A DNA stretch of 64,000 bases, taken from NCBI RefSeq assembly GCF_003114855.1, contig NZ_BFBB01000008.1, positions 682,001 to 746,000 of the forward strand, given 5' to 3'. A program made the position numbers and the translations under genes. Source of the stretch: Leptospira ryugenii. GTDB lineage: Bacteria; Spirochaetota; Leptospiria; Leptospirales; Leptospiraceae. This document shows, piece after piece, positions 1-8,449 of this stretch. The notes below the pieces were generated by a model. That model saw only the letters and a program-made list of their open reading frames with translations, had not been told where the DNA came from and did not search any database. The first letter of the stretch is position 1, and each line of letters begins with the position of its first letter.

Positions 1-186
1 TGCTCTCGGTATGTTTGCCAATTTACAGATTTCAATGAATTTAATCTCTTCCGGGGGACGGGAGCGTAAGGCTTCCAAAGTCACTGTTAATAATTTTGTC
101 CTTCTGTTTCGGCCTTGTTTGCTAGTGAATTTGAATTGGCGAGGCGAAAGGTCGGGTGATAAGGAGGCATCTACAATTCGATTCAT
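1..186 (-). CDS. TetR-family transcriptional regulator, N-terminal part (runs off left edge)
   Basis: Reading the minus strand from ATG at 186 gives 62 open codons that leave the window. After a basic stretch, the residues NRRTKLLTVTLEAL, then EIKFIEICKLANIPRA have the spacing of a TetR N-terminal helix-turn-helix (tr..Il..Aleal...e.ik.ieIc..A.i.ra). The ligand-binding domain lies outside the window. It follows the ceramidase gene on the same strand after 78 bp, so it may be co-transcribed and may control the ceramidase/glycoceramidase pair; that role is inference. No strong ribosome binding site precedes the ATG. The overlapping open frames in other registers show no recognisable protein. 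Confidence 0.6.
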   Translation of the reverse strand, partial: MNRIVDASLSPDLSPRQFKFTSKQGRNRRTKLLTVTLEALRSRPPEEIKFIEICKLANIPRA

Positions 187-225
187 ACAGCGAATGTGGC
201 ATGAATCGAACAAAAGTCAATCCAG

Positions 226-249
226 ATGTCCTTACCAAATGAAGGACAT
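226..249. promoter_or_regulatory. Inverted repeat between ceramidase and tetR
   Basis: ATGTCCTT, eight bases, then AAGGACAT: a perfect 8-bp dyad, 40 bp upstream of the TetR start. It could be an operator for autoregulation or the stem of a terminator/attenuator after the ceramidase gene. There is no long T-run on either side, which leans slightly towards a protein-binding site. Confidence 0.4.
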
Positions 250-264
250 TCTTAGTTGAATCAG

Positions 265-2424
265 TTAATTGAGAACGAATGAGTTGCTTAGCCCTTGGTA
301 CGAACTGATGGCACCAGTCCAACCCGATTTCCAATGTCCCCTATGACGAATGCGGTATGTCCCCTTCGGAAACGATTGTGTATCCCACTTGATGGTTATC
401 TTTGAGTAGGCGATTCCATCACGTTTCCAATGATAAGTTGTAGAAGGATCAAAATCACGTGCAACCACTTTCCAATTGCTACCAGTCCACTGTTCCACAT
501 CCAAATAAGAGCTCCCAATTAAGGCATTGTTTTTTGGATGGGCTCCCCAAAAAACTACGGAAACAGGTGCACCTACTGCATAAGTAGCCGCCGGTTGTGT
601 TTCTACGGATCCAAAACTTTTGAACCAAGGCACATCATCAAAAACCACACCTGTTTGGAAGGTCGCTTGGAACTTACTCAAATCTGGTGGAATGGGTCCT
701 GTCGAGACATTCGAGCCATTCTTCAATGATATGGCAAGTTTCGAAAACTCTTGTTCATACGCTAACAAAGTGTTCGGTCCAAATTGGGTCGAGGCACCTT
801 CGTATTGTTGAGAAGAGTACTCTTCTTTTGTTGTCACATAGGATGTGTATGTATTTGCTAAAGAGGAAAGAACAATATAGTCAGTTTGGAGAATATTTTT
901 CACGATAGCGCGAAGCCTTCGTCCCGCCATTGTTGAGACCTCTGCTGGCACAGCAACAATCGCCAAATTTCCAATTTTGAAAATTTGTAATGGGACAATC
1001 GGAGGAGTCCAAGGATTTCCATCAAAACTTGCAACACCGGTAGGAATTAAGACAGGTTTCTCTTCATGGCATAGTTTGTATGCCTCGCTTACCGAAGAAG
1101 GCCAAAAAACACCCAATACGCCACCAAAAAAGCTAGAAATAAATGTCTCACGTGCATTGTCATTCCAATCCAATGAGTTAACTGTGACTCCTTCGTTAAA
1201 AAAATCAACGATTACTGAATTGTCTTCCGTACTGCCTGCAGCAAAGGAAGCGCCCATTCCAGCAGGACATGTTGCCTTACCCACGCTACTCACAAATAAG
1301 TTTGAGAAGTTAACGTAAGTATGACGAAAATCGACAGAACCTAAAATTGGGGTCGTTGCATTTTGGTATAGGCTTTGCGCTCTTTGCAATTGGCGATCAG
1401 CAATTAGGTTTTGTCTCGGGTAGTCATTGATACCATCTGCTGGTCCCCAAAGATTAGGGGTAACATCCCCTGCATTTGATTGGGCAAATGCAGCAACAAA
1501 AGTAGAGGTAGCAGAATAATTTGTACTTTTACTTTTTTCGAAGAGATAAGATGCTAAGCCTTTATGGTCGCCACCAATTAACTTATTCGTAGGGCCTATA
1601 CTTGTTGGGTGAACTGCAAACCAGTTGATTGTCCCTAATTCGCGACCATCTTCAGCCACAAATTTCAAAAGAGTCATTTTGGTATCTACGCTTGAATTAT
1701 AAAAGTTCCGCTCTGAGATTGGGTTTTTTTCATATGCGACAATTGAGCGATTCATACTTGCATTAGTTAAATCACCTTCGTTGATCAAAATTTTTCCAGG
1801 AACTAAATTTTGATGCGCACGTTTGATAGATTGATAAATACCATCTACAATAATATCGTAATTTTCTTTTATGAATCCTGCCGTCGTAGCATTGTAGAGA
1901 AAATAATGGGAAGAACCTCCTGGACCGCTATGGGTGTGGGTTGCAGAGATCAAAACATTACGATCGTTGTAGTATGGCGCCAAATTCGGATCAGATGCTA
2001 TTTTTTTTGATACACCTTGTTTGACTGACTGAAAGACTTGTCCTAAATCTGCGCTGACAAATACAACACGCTGTTGTGAATTGCCAACGATAAAAGCCCT
2101 AGACCAAAGTCGCATATATATTCCTTCTGTTTTTTGGTCAGGGTCTGCAAATCCCATCATGCCCACTTCAGCAGCAGGACCTGTGATATCAAAGATTCCA
2201 GCACCGACAAGATAAGGAGAATTTCCTAAGCTAGGACTCTCCGTAGATCTGACAGAGCTTTCAGTCCATTCATCATTCGAAACAATATTTGCATTTGAAT
2301 TTTCAATTCCCACCAAACTTAAAATAGGTGCTGAATTTGTTTCTTTTTTTCCGCATGTGAACAGACTTAAGCAGAGAACTAAAAATCCCAGCCGACAGAA
2401 GTCTTGTTTGAATTTCTCTATCAT
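265..2424 (-). CDS. Neutral/alkaline ceramidase, lipoprotein
   Basis: A 719-aa member of the neutral ceramidase family, which hydrolyses ceramide to sphingosine and a fatty acid. The N-terminus is a lipoprotein signal ending LFTC, so the enzyme is probably anchored on the outside of a membrane. Family features seen: GAGIFDITGPAAEVGMMGFA at the start of the domain (about residue 74), the zinc-binding ATHTHSGPGG (His163, His165), FAVHP (His272) and the active-site loop NAGDVTPN around 317-324. In characterised members the nucleophile in this loop is serine (GDxSPN); here residue 322 is threonine. The C-terminal Ig-like domain is present (last about 150 residues). A GH5 endoglycoceramidase-like gene is divergent across 256 bp. 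The start is an ATG preceded by AAGGGG. Confidence 0.9.
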   Translation of the reverse strand: MIEKFKQDFCRLGFLVLCLSLFTCGKKETNSAPILSLVGIENSNANIVSNDEWTESSVRSTESPSLGNSPYLVGAGIFDITGPAAEVGMMGFADPDQKTEGIYMRLWSRAFIVGNSQQRVVFVSADLGQVFQSVKQGVSKKIASDPNLAPYYNDRNVLISATHTHSGPGGSSHYFLYNATTAGFIKENYDIIVDGIYQSIKRAHQNLVPGKILINEGDLTNASMNRSIVAYEKNPISERNFYNSSVDTKMTLLKFVAEDGRELGTINWFAVHPTSIGPTNKLIGGDHKGLASYLFEKSKSTNYSATSTFVAAFAQSNAGDVTPNLWGPADGINDYPRQNLIADRQLQRAQSLYQNATTPILGSVDFRHTYVNFSNLFVSSVGKATCPAGMGASFAAGSTEDNSVIVDFFNEGVTVNSLDWNDNARETFISSFFGGVLGVFWPSSVSEAYKLCHEEKPVLIPTGVASFDGNPWTPPIVPLQIFKIGNLAIVAVPAEVSTMAGRRLRAIVKNILQTDYIVLSSLANTYTSYVTTKEEYSSQQYEGASTQFGPNTLLAYEQEFSKLAISLKNGSNVSTGPIPPDLSKFQATFQTGVVFDDVPWFKSFGSVETQPAATYAVGAPVSVVFWGAHPKNNALIGSSYLDVEQWTGSNWKVVARDFDPSTTYHWKRDGIAYSKITIKWDTQSFPKGTYRIRHRGHWKSGWTGAISSYQGLSNSFVLN

Positions 2425-2521
2425 ACTATTTTCCCCTTTTCCCTCCGCTTGAGAATTTTATGTCTAAATGAAGGAAACGGCTAGAGCTTTCCCGTAGTGA
2501 AAATATTGACAAGCAAATTTA

Positions 2522-2589
2522 TCGACTTCTGTCGAGTTTTTATTGAACGCCGTTTATTAATTTAGAAAAAAATAATCGACAAATGCCGA
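2522..2589. promoter_or_regulatory. Two copies of a TCGAC-N4-GYCGA palindrome in the divergent promoter region
   Basis: The 256-bp gap between ceramidase and endoglycoceramidase holds TCGACTTCTGTCGA at 2522-2535 and TCGACAAATGCCGA at 2576-2589. They share the same 5-4-5 architecture and are 54 bp apart. This is what an operator pair for one dimeric regulator serving both genes would look like. A TTGACA hexamer lies at 2506-2511, but I see no convincing -10 at the usual spacing. The regulator is unknown; the TetR at the left edge is a candidate. Confidence 0.45.
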
Positions 2590-2680
2590 ATATTTTCCCG
2601 TGTTTGGAGCTTCCTTGGGAAATTGGATTCATTTTCTTGATTTTCCGAAGGAAAAAGCACAAAATTTGAGGTGAATTGAC

Positions 2681-4759
2681 ATGGCTTTAATTTTTTTCCG
2701 AAGGAAACTTGCGTTTTTTCTCGGCTTTCTACTATTTTTTTCCTGCCAAGCGAATCGAAGTCCCGCTCCCTTCCTTGGTCTCATAGAGGGTACTCAAACA
2801 ACGATCGATCTCAACTCTGCCGAGAACGCTAACCATCGGTCGACCGCCGGCTCAATCTTTCATGAGCTACCAAATGGAAACAGTTTGGCGGAAAGAGAGG
2901 TTTTTGATACGGCGAAATCCTATCTCCAGACAAATGATAGGATCTTTGTAGATGGAACTGGCAGAGAATTTCTATTCAGAGGGTTTAACATATCTGGAAA
3001 TGTCAAATTGGCTCAACATGGTTATAAACCTTTTGCAAATGAATCGGACGCTGAGTTAGCTTTTCAAAGATTAGGCAAGACGACAGGTTCAAATATCATC
3101 CGTTACACGATAGCCTGGGAGGGAGTTCATCCCGCAGTAGACACTATTGATTATAATTATCTAGATTCAGTAGTATCTCAATTAAAAAAAGCGATTAACA
3201 ATCGATTCTATATACTTCTCGATTATCACCAAGATCTATTCTCTCGGCATTTATTTAACAAAGATTCGTGGCATACAGGTAATGGTGCGCCCAAATGGAT
3301 TACACAAGGTGGGACTTATCCAAAGGAGTATTGCGGAATTGTATGTGCCAACTGGAGTCAGAATGCATTAACAAATGAGGCAATCAGAAGGGCATTCCGA
3401 AATTTTTGGAACAATGCACCGCTTAGTACGCAAGCTGGAACAAGACGTATGCAAGACGAGTTTATATGGCAAATTGGAAAATCTGTATCCTACATAAAAT
3501 CAAAGTTAAGTGATGAAGAGTTTTCCTTTGTATTGGGTTTAGATCCAATCAATGAACCTGTTGATGGAGGTATGGAAGGATTAACGCCTGCACAGTGGGA
3601 CAATCAAAAATTATGGCCACTCTACCAAAAATTGCGAATCAGCTTAGATCAAAATGGGTGGCAAAATAAGAAGATCTTTGCAGAACCTCTTGTTTACTGG
3701 AATACAAATATTGGCCAAGCGATAACTCCTGCGACTGGAGGAGGGTATTTAGAATATCCTCCAGGGCAGAAATTTGTTTTTAACTCGCATTTTTATGATG
3801 CCGCTAGGATGGGTATCGATCTAACAGGAATTGACAATGCAACTTATTTCCGTTATCTGGATGATATACGCAAAGAATCCCGATTTATGCAAATTCCTGC
3901 TTTTTTGAGTGAGTTTGGAATGTGGCTGAAAGGAACGGGCGCAAAAGATACAGCGAGAATGATCAATGCCGTATACCAAGCTTTAGAAGTTTCAGACATA
4001 GGCGAAAATCCAAAATCAAGGTTTGTTGATTTTTATTCGAACCCTGTTTCGGCAACACAATGGCACTGGGATTTTTATTATGATAAACATTCAGAATATA
4101 TGAATGGGAATCCCTCGAAGCTCATCACAGGTAAGGATGCTTGGAACGGAGAGGACTTTTCAGTTGTTGGAAATTATGGAACAGAGTTTAACTTGGATAA
4201 GTATGTCATCCAAAGAGCATATGTAAGAAAGTCGCAAGGAAGAATAATGAGCACCTATTATAATGCAGTAGGGTCCGATTCCTGGAATAAAGTTTTTTCT
4301 TGGGGAGCAATTAAACCTGGCAATTCAGAGAGCCAATATTTTGGAGACCGTAGATTTTTGATCATTATTTGGAGAGGTAGAAATTCCAGTTTACCTACCG
4401 AAGTTTACCTTCCACCTCATATAAATCCAAACCAACTGATTCTACTTACGGAGAACCAGGTATATAATAAAACACTTGGTTCAACCATACAACAAAAGGT
4501 GGATGAAGCTATATGGTCAGTTGAACCAAATCGTGTTGCCGACTCTGGAAATTTAGTATTTATCTGGGATGACCCAAATGAACTTGAAACAGGAGATTCT
4601 ATCCATTATGCCTTGTTAGTGGATGGAAATGGACTGAACCTCTCAGATGCTCAATTAAGTACCTTGCAGACTAAATTAACACAAAGAATCATTTTAGAAA
4701 AAAAGAGTCCCGTCTATTTGATCGGAAAAATGACTCCCTCTGGATATCCTGCACAGTAA
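2681..4759 (+). CDS. GH5 endoglycoceramidase-like lipoprotein
   Basis: A 692-aa exported lipoprotein (lipobox FFSC near residue 21) with a glycoside hydrolase family 5 domain. Endoglycoceramidases cut the bond between the oligosaccharide and ceramide of glycosphingolipids. Supporting motifs: FVDGTGREFLFRGFN, LLDYHQDLFSR, GNGAPKW, the acid/base region DPINEP (Glu292) and the nucleophile region FLSEFGMW (Glu411). A C-terminal beta-sandwich of about 130 residues follows, as in the family. Start ATG has GAGGTG upstream. The divergent ceramidase would act on its product ceramide. Substrate specificity is inferred from family resemblance and neighbourhood; a glucanase-type GH5 cannot be fully excluded. 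Confidence 0.82.
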   Translation: MALIFFRRKLAFFLGFLLFFSCQANRSPAPFLGLIEGTQTTIDLNSAENANHRSTAGSIFHELPNGNSLAEREVFDTAKSYLQTNDRIFVDGTGREFLFRGFNISGNVKLAQHGYKPFANESDAELAFQRLGKTTGSNIIRYTIAWEGVHPAVDTIDYNYLDSVVSQLKKAINNRFYILLDYHQDLFSRHLFNKDSWHTGNGAPKWITQGGTYPKEYCGIVCANWSQNALTNEAIRRAFRNFWNNAPLSTQAGTRRMQDEFIWQIGKSVSYIKSKLSDEEFSFVLGLDPINEPVDGGMEGLTPAQWDNQKLWPLYQKLRISLDQNGWQNKKIFAEPLVYWNTNIGQAITPATGGGYLEYPPGQKFVFNSHFYDAARMGIDLTGIDNATYFRYLDDIRKESRFMQIPAFLSEFGMWLKGTGAKDTARMINAVYQALEVSDIGENPKSRFVDFYSNPVSATQWHWDFYYDKHSEYMNGNPSKLITGKDAWNGEDFSVVGNYGTEFNLDKYVIQRAYVRKSQGRIMSTYYNAVGSDSWNKVFSWGAIKPGNSESQYFGDRRFLIIIWRGRNSSLPTEVYLPPHINPNQLILLTENQVYNKTLGSTIQQKVDEAIWSVEPNRVADSGNLVFIWDDPNELETGDSIHYALLVDGNGLNLSDAQLSTLQTKLTQRIILEKKSPVYLIGKMTPSGYPAQ

Positions 4760-4765
4760 TCTGGT

Positions 4766-4794
4766 GCCCTATATCTTGATAAAAGGTATAGGGC
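4766..4794. terminator. Stem-loop between convergent genes
   Basis: GCCCTATA and TATAGGGC form an 8-bp stem with a 13-base loop in the short gap between the convergent GH5 and outer-membrane protein genes. It has no long T-run on either strand, so it is a weak or bidirectional terminator by position. Confidence 0.55.
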
Positions 4795-4802
4795 TCTGAA
4801 GA

Positions 4803-6332
4803 TTAAAACACATGGCTAAAATTTACAAATAGCTGCTCATCTTCACGGGATTTGGCATAATCAATCATAATGATAGTTGCTTGGTTCCATGCAATTCTAA
4901 GCCCAAGCCCTTGTGAGTAAAAATAATTTTTTAGATTAAGCTTATGCTCATCATCCCAAACTCTTCCATAATCTAAAAATGGAACCAAATTAAACGTAAA
5001 AAACTCGGAACCTAACTTTGCTTCGGCGAATTTCCAGCGGATTTCTGTATTGCCCCATCCCATAGTCCGACCTACAAAACGATCCTGTTTGTATCCTCGT
5101 AAAGTCCGAAGTCCTCCCAGACCTCCAACCAAACCTTCTGTTCCCCAGAGATTGCGGTATTCGAAGAAGGGAGCCTCACCATCTGTTAGACCCAATCCAA
5201 ATCGATTGGCTACGACTAACTTATCAAAGATCTTAGGGAAAGGACTCCAGAAATGTTTGATTTGTGCAAAGTATTTGTTGAATTCGAAATCGGAACCTAA
5301 GGTTCTCGCATGTTTTTCATACGTCACTTCAGCAAAAATTCCGGAATTAGGATCTGGCTCAAAATCTCTTGTATCATACACAAATCCCAATCGAAGAGAG
5401 TTAACATATCCACCGTGGTAACCTAAAATTTTCCCGGCCTCATTATCTTCTGTGAGCCTTGTTTTCGCGTTTGGAACATCGGCTGTCAGTTGGTCATACA
5501 GGGGATCTGTGCCGCGAACCTTTCTCCCATCGTAAGTTCGAATGATATTGTCTGAAATTTTCAGTCCTGCTACTAGACGGACAGTCCCTCCTACATATGA
5601 CCGTTCTCCACTAACAGTAGCCATCGGAGTTTCAATCGTATAACGATTGTACATACGGTCAGTTGTAACAAAACCTGGGCCTGATTGTAGACCAGTAAGA
5701 GTTTGTCCTCCAAAATAAATGGGATCAGCTGAGGTACCAGGTCTGTAATAGGTTAAATTTGTTTCCTGGTCAATGTACTTGGAATTTGAGAATTTTCTTC
5801 CATCAGGTTGATTTCTATCAAGATAACTCAAGGGAGACATACTATTCTCCCCAATTCCGAAGTACAATGTAGTCGGAGTAATGGTCAAAAAAGCATCTGC
5901 TCTGAGTCTCCATTGCGTATCTGCTACAAATGGCATATCCAAACTAATCTGGTGGTATTGTGCATTTTTGTTTGTGTTGAAGTATTGTCCAAATAGACGA
6001 GTGCGATACGGAGTAAAGAAGTACAAACCGTCCGTTTTGGGTCCGTTATTGTACAAATAAGCACGTGCTCCATATCCTATGCCTTCATTTGGGTCAGAAT
6101 TTACCAATGGGAGACCAGTGAGGTAATACCCTTCCTTTTTATCTTCGATGTCCTTTTTGCAAAGTTGTTTGGAGGGATCCATGGGGAAGGGGAGGAATTT
6201 GGGAGGTGGGTCTTTTTCACATCCAGATTGGGGAGAGAATTCCTGTGCTTGTAGCGATTGTATGAATAAGGTAATAGAAAAAAATACAAAAGTAAAAAGA
6301 GTTCGGAATGTACGTTTCCTTTGGCGTCGCAT
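4803..6332 (-). CDS. Outer-membrane beta-barrel protein, BamA/TamA (Omp85) surface-antigen type
   Basis: A 509-aa protein with a cleavable signal peptide (hydrophobic [12 protein letters not shown], then LQAQE) and a body dominated by alternating aromatic/polar strands. The C-terminal half has Omp85-like barrel features: [18 protein letters not shown] followed by FAEVTYEK, the loop [17 protein letters not shown] resembling the conserved GG..(F/L)RGY of BamA/TamA lid strands, and a terminal strand ending in Phe (NFSHVF), the usual signal for BAM insertion. No POTRA repeats are evident in the short N-terminal region, so it is unlikely to be BamA itself. It is a monocistronic minus-strand gene; the cargo or transport role is unknown. 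Confidence 0.75.
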   Translation of the reverse strand: MRRQRKRTFRTLFTFVFFSITLFIQSLQAQEFSPQSGCEKDPPPKFLPFPMDPSKQLCKKDIEDKKEGYYLTGLPLVNSDPNEGIGYGARAYLYNNGPKTDGLYFFTPYRTRLFGQYFNTNKNAQYHQISLDMPFVADTQWRLRADAFLTITPTTLYFGIGENSMSPLSYLDRNQPDGRKFSNSKYIDQETNLTYYRPGTSADPIYFGGQTLTGLQSGPGFVTTDRMYNRYTIETPMATVSGERSYVGGTVRLVAGLKISDNIIRTYDGRKVRGTDPLYDQLTADVPNAKTRLTEDNEAGKILGYHGGYVNSLRLGFVYDTRDFEPDPNSGIFAEVTYEKHARTLGSDFEFNKYFAQIKHFWSPFPKIFDKLVVANRFGLGLTDGEAPFFEYRNLWGTEGLVGGLGGLRTLRGYKQDRFVGRTMGWGNTEIRWKFAEAKLGSEFFTFNLVPFLDYGRVWDDEHKLNLKNYFYSQGLGLRIAWNQATIIMIDYAKSREDEQLFVNFSHVF

Positions 6333-6398
6333 AGGCTCTCAGGAAACTAAGTCGGGACAAAAAGTCGTCAAGCCAAAAATGAGCAGTCACTCATTTTT

Positions 6399-8363
6399 TT
6401 AGGTGCGTTCCATCACGATTAAAGTGGAATCATCGTCTACTGCTTCCTTTTTGGTGAATTCGAATCTTTCTTTCCAAAGCCTATCAATCATCTCTTTTGG
6501 GGACAAAGAATAAGACTTTTGTACTGATTGTATCCATCTTTCTTCACCATACATTTCAGATCCTTGATTGAAATCTTCATAGACTCCGTCACTGAATAGG
6601 CAGACTTTATCTCCTTTTGCAAAGGCTCTTGTTTCCTCCTGAAAGGTTTCGTTACTTGCCCATCCAATGATTCTTCCCTTTGGTTTGATGCTTTCTACTT
6701 TGGAATTTCTAATCAAAAATTGAGCAGGGTGGCCAGCGGAAACGAAACTAATCCGATTTTCTGTCAGGTCAATTTCAACTAAAATAGCAGAGAATAACAT
6801 TCTTACGCTCAAATACCTTTGCACAAACAGTTGATTGATTTGGAACATGATATCTGAAATTGACTGACTTCGGGATAAAAAACGATCACATTCACTTTTC
6901 ATGATCATCGTTACCATCGCTGCTTGTACACCATGTCCGGTCGCATCAGCTAGAAAGACACGGTACTTATCATCAGAGATCCTCCGATAATCAAAAAAGT
7001 CTCCACCGACTTCAGCCTGCGGAAGGTAGAGGTAATCAAAGAGTAAACCAGTATACTCTTTGTTTTGTGTCATGATAAGGGATTCTTGCAATTTCTTAGC
7101 AAGGTTTAGATCAGCATGGATTAGATTTAAAGAGTCATTCAATTGTTCTGTTCTTTCAGCAACTTTTAGCTCTAAAGATTCTGATAAATCTTCGGAGACT
7201 TGCAATGCTCTATTGAATTTGATCGAAAGAAAGTATGCTTGGCTAAAGATATAAAAAATAAACCCTAAATGACTGATGTAGTTTGTTCTAAAGATTTGAT
7301 TGTAGGCTAACATATCAAAAGCAGAAGTGATCAAAAAGAGTGTCCATCCCGTTAGGAAAATCCTCGCACCAGGCATTTGAATAAATACAGCTTTGATTAG
7401 GACGAGGAAAAAATAAACTCCTGACAAAAAAGAGCCAACAAGTAATAAGTTAAAAATCCATTCTATCTTAAAAATGAAATAGGATAATGAGAAGAAACTG
7501 AAAAATAGATAAATGCTTTGGTGAATCTTCTTTCGAAATAGATGTGTAAAGTTAAAATAAAATAAACTAGCAAGGATGGGGGTCAAAACCATAAAGGAAC
7601 CCACATCTAAGTACCACTCCAAGGTGACTGGAAAATTTGGAATTAATTTCAAAAGATAATGTTCTTCAGTGACTAAAATTCTAGAAAACATGACAGCGCA
7701 AAAAATAGCGAATATTAGGCTACCCAGTTCTTTTTTTCTTTGGAGAAATAATACCAAATGGTAAAGAAACATGATACCAAGGATACCTAGAGAAACAAAG
7801 TCTGTAAAATGTTGTCTCGATTGGAGGCTGAGGATACTCTCTGATGTGCCAAAAAGAATCGACTTTCTTGGTCCTGGTTTGATTTCATCTTTGTTTGCCA
7901 CCTCTATGGCGATTTCAAATTCATTTTTATCGATAGCGAAGAATAGAGTAGGACGAACGAGAGATCTTGTTGTATCATTTAGATCTTCCCCATAACGCCC
8001 GTTTTCATGGACCAAAATACCATCAACATATAAGCGGTAAGCTTGTGGGAACTCAAAAACTTTGATTCCATAGATACCTGTCTTTGGAAGGGAGTGGAGC
8101 TGTAAGGAGTAGAGCGCTCGTCCCGCCAAAGGGTAACGTTCCGTCCAGGTTCCAGGAACAAACATATAACTCAGGCTCTCTGTCTCTTGGGTAGAGAGTT
8201 TTGAATTCCAGCGAAAGATCCATTCACCATCTAGCGATACCAGGGAATTTAAATCGAATTGTGATAGGTCAAAACGTCCACGAACAGCCTTTGCCTGCTG
8301 GAATTCTGACTCCGCATGACAGGAGCAGATAAGGGTAAGGCATAGGAAAAAAAGCCATTTCAT
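6399..8363 (-). CDS. 7TM-DISM sensor with PP2C/SpoIIE phosphatase domain, lipoprotein signal
   Basis: About 654 aa. Order seen: lipoprotein-type signal (lipobox ICSC), a periplasmic DISMED2 jelly-roll domain (roughly 30-175, with the GIYGIKVFEFPQAYRLYVDG strand), seven transmembrane helices (about 185-395), a coiled coil (SEDLSESLELKVAERTEQL) and a C-terminal SpoIIE-type serine/threonine phosphatase. Phosphatase motifs include AEVGGDFFDY, FLADATGHGVQAAMV and LFSDGVYEDF, with the expected metal-binding aspartates. It probably senses an external ligand and dephosphorylates a partner-switch anti-sigma antagonist; no such partner is adjacent. I chose the ATG at 8363 over an upstream TTG two codons earlier. 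Confidence 0.85.
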   Translation of the reverse strand: MKWLFFLCLTLICSCHAESEFQQAKAVRGRFDLSQFDLNSLVSLDGEWIFRWNSKLSTQETESLSYMFVPGTWTERYPLAGRALYSLQLHSLPKTGIYGIKVFEFPQAYRLYVDGILVHENGRYGEDLNDTTRSLVRPTLFFAIDKNEFEIAIEVANKDEIKPGPRKSILFGTSESILSLQSRQHFTDFVSLGILGIMFLYHLVLFLQRKKELGSLIFAIFCAVMFSRILVTEEHYLLKLIPNFPVTLEWYLDVGSFMVLTPILASLFYFNFTHLFRKKIHQSIYLFFSFFSLSYFIFKIEWIFNLLLVGSFLSGVYFFLVLIKAVFIQMPGARIFLTGWTLFLITSAFDMLAYNQIFRTNYISHLGFIFYIFSQAYFLSIKFNRALQVSEDLSESLELKVAERTEQLNDSLNLIHADLNLAKKLQESLIMTQNKEYTGLLFDYLYLPQAEVGGDFFDYRRISDDKYRVFLADATGHGVQAAMVTMIMKSECDRFLSRSQSISDIMFQINQLFVQRYLSVRMLFSAILVEIDLTENRISFVSAGHPAQFLIRNSKVESIKPKGRIIGWASNETFQEETRAFAKGDKVCLFSDGVYEDFNQGSEMYGEERWIQSVQKSYSLSPKEMIDRLWKERFEFTKKEAVDDDSTLIVMERT

Positions 8364-8449
8364 AGGCAAAGACTCTACACGATCTCTCAGTTCTTTGGAA
8401 AGAAAAAAATTTATGCATAAATTTTTGAATTTCGATTAAAAATGAGTTC

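Noticed and set aside
11..259. 82-codon plus-strand frame at the left edge
   Set aside because: It is antisense to the better-supported TetR frame.
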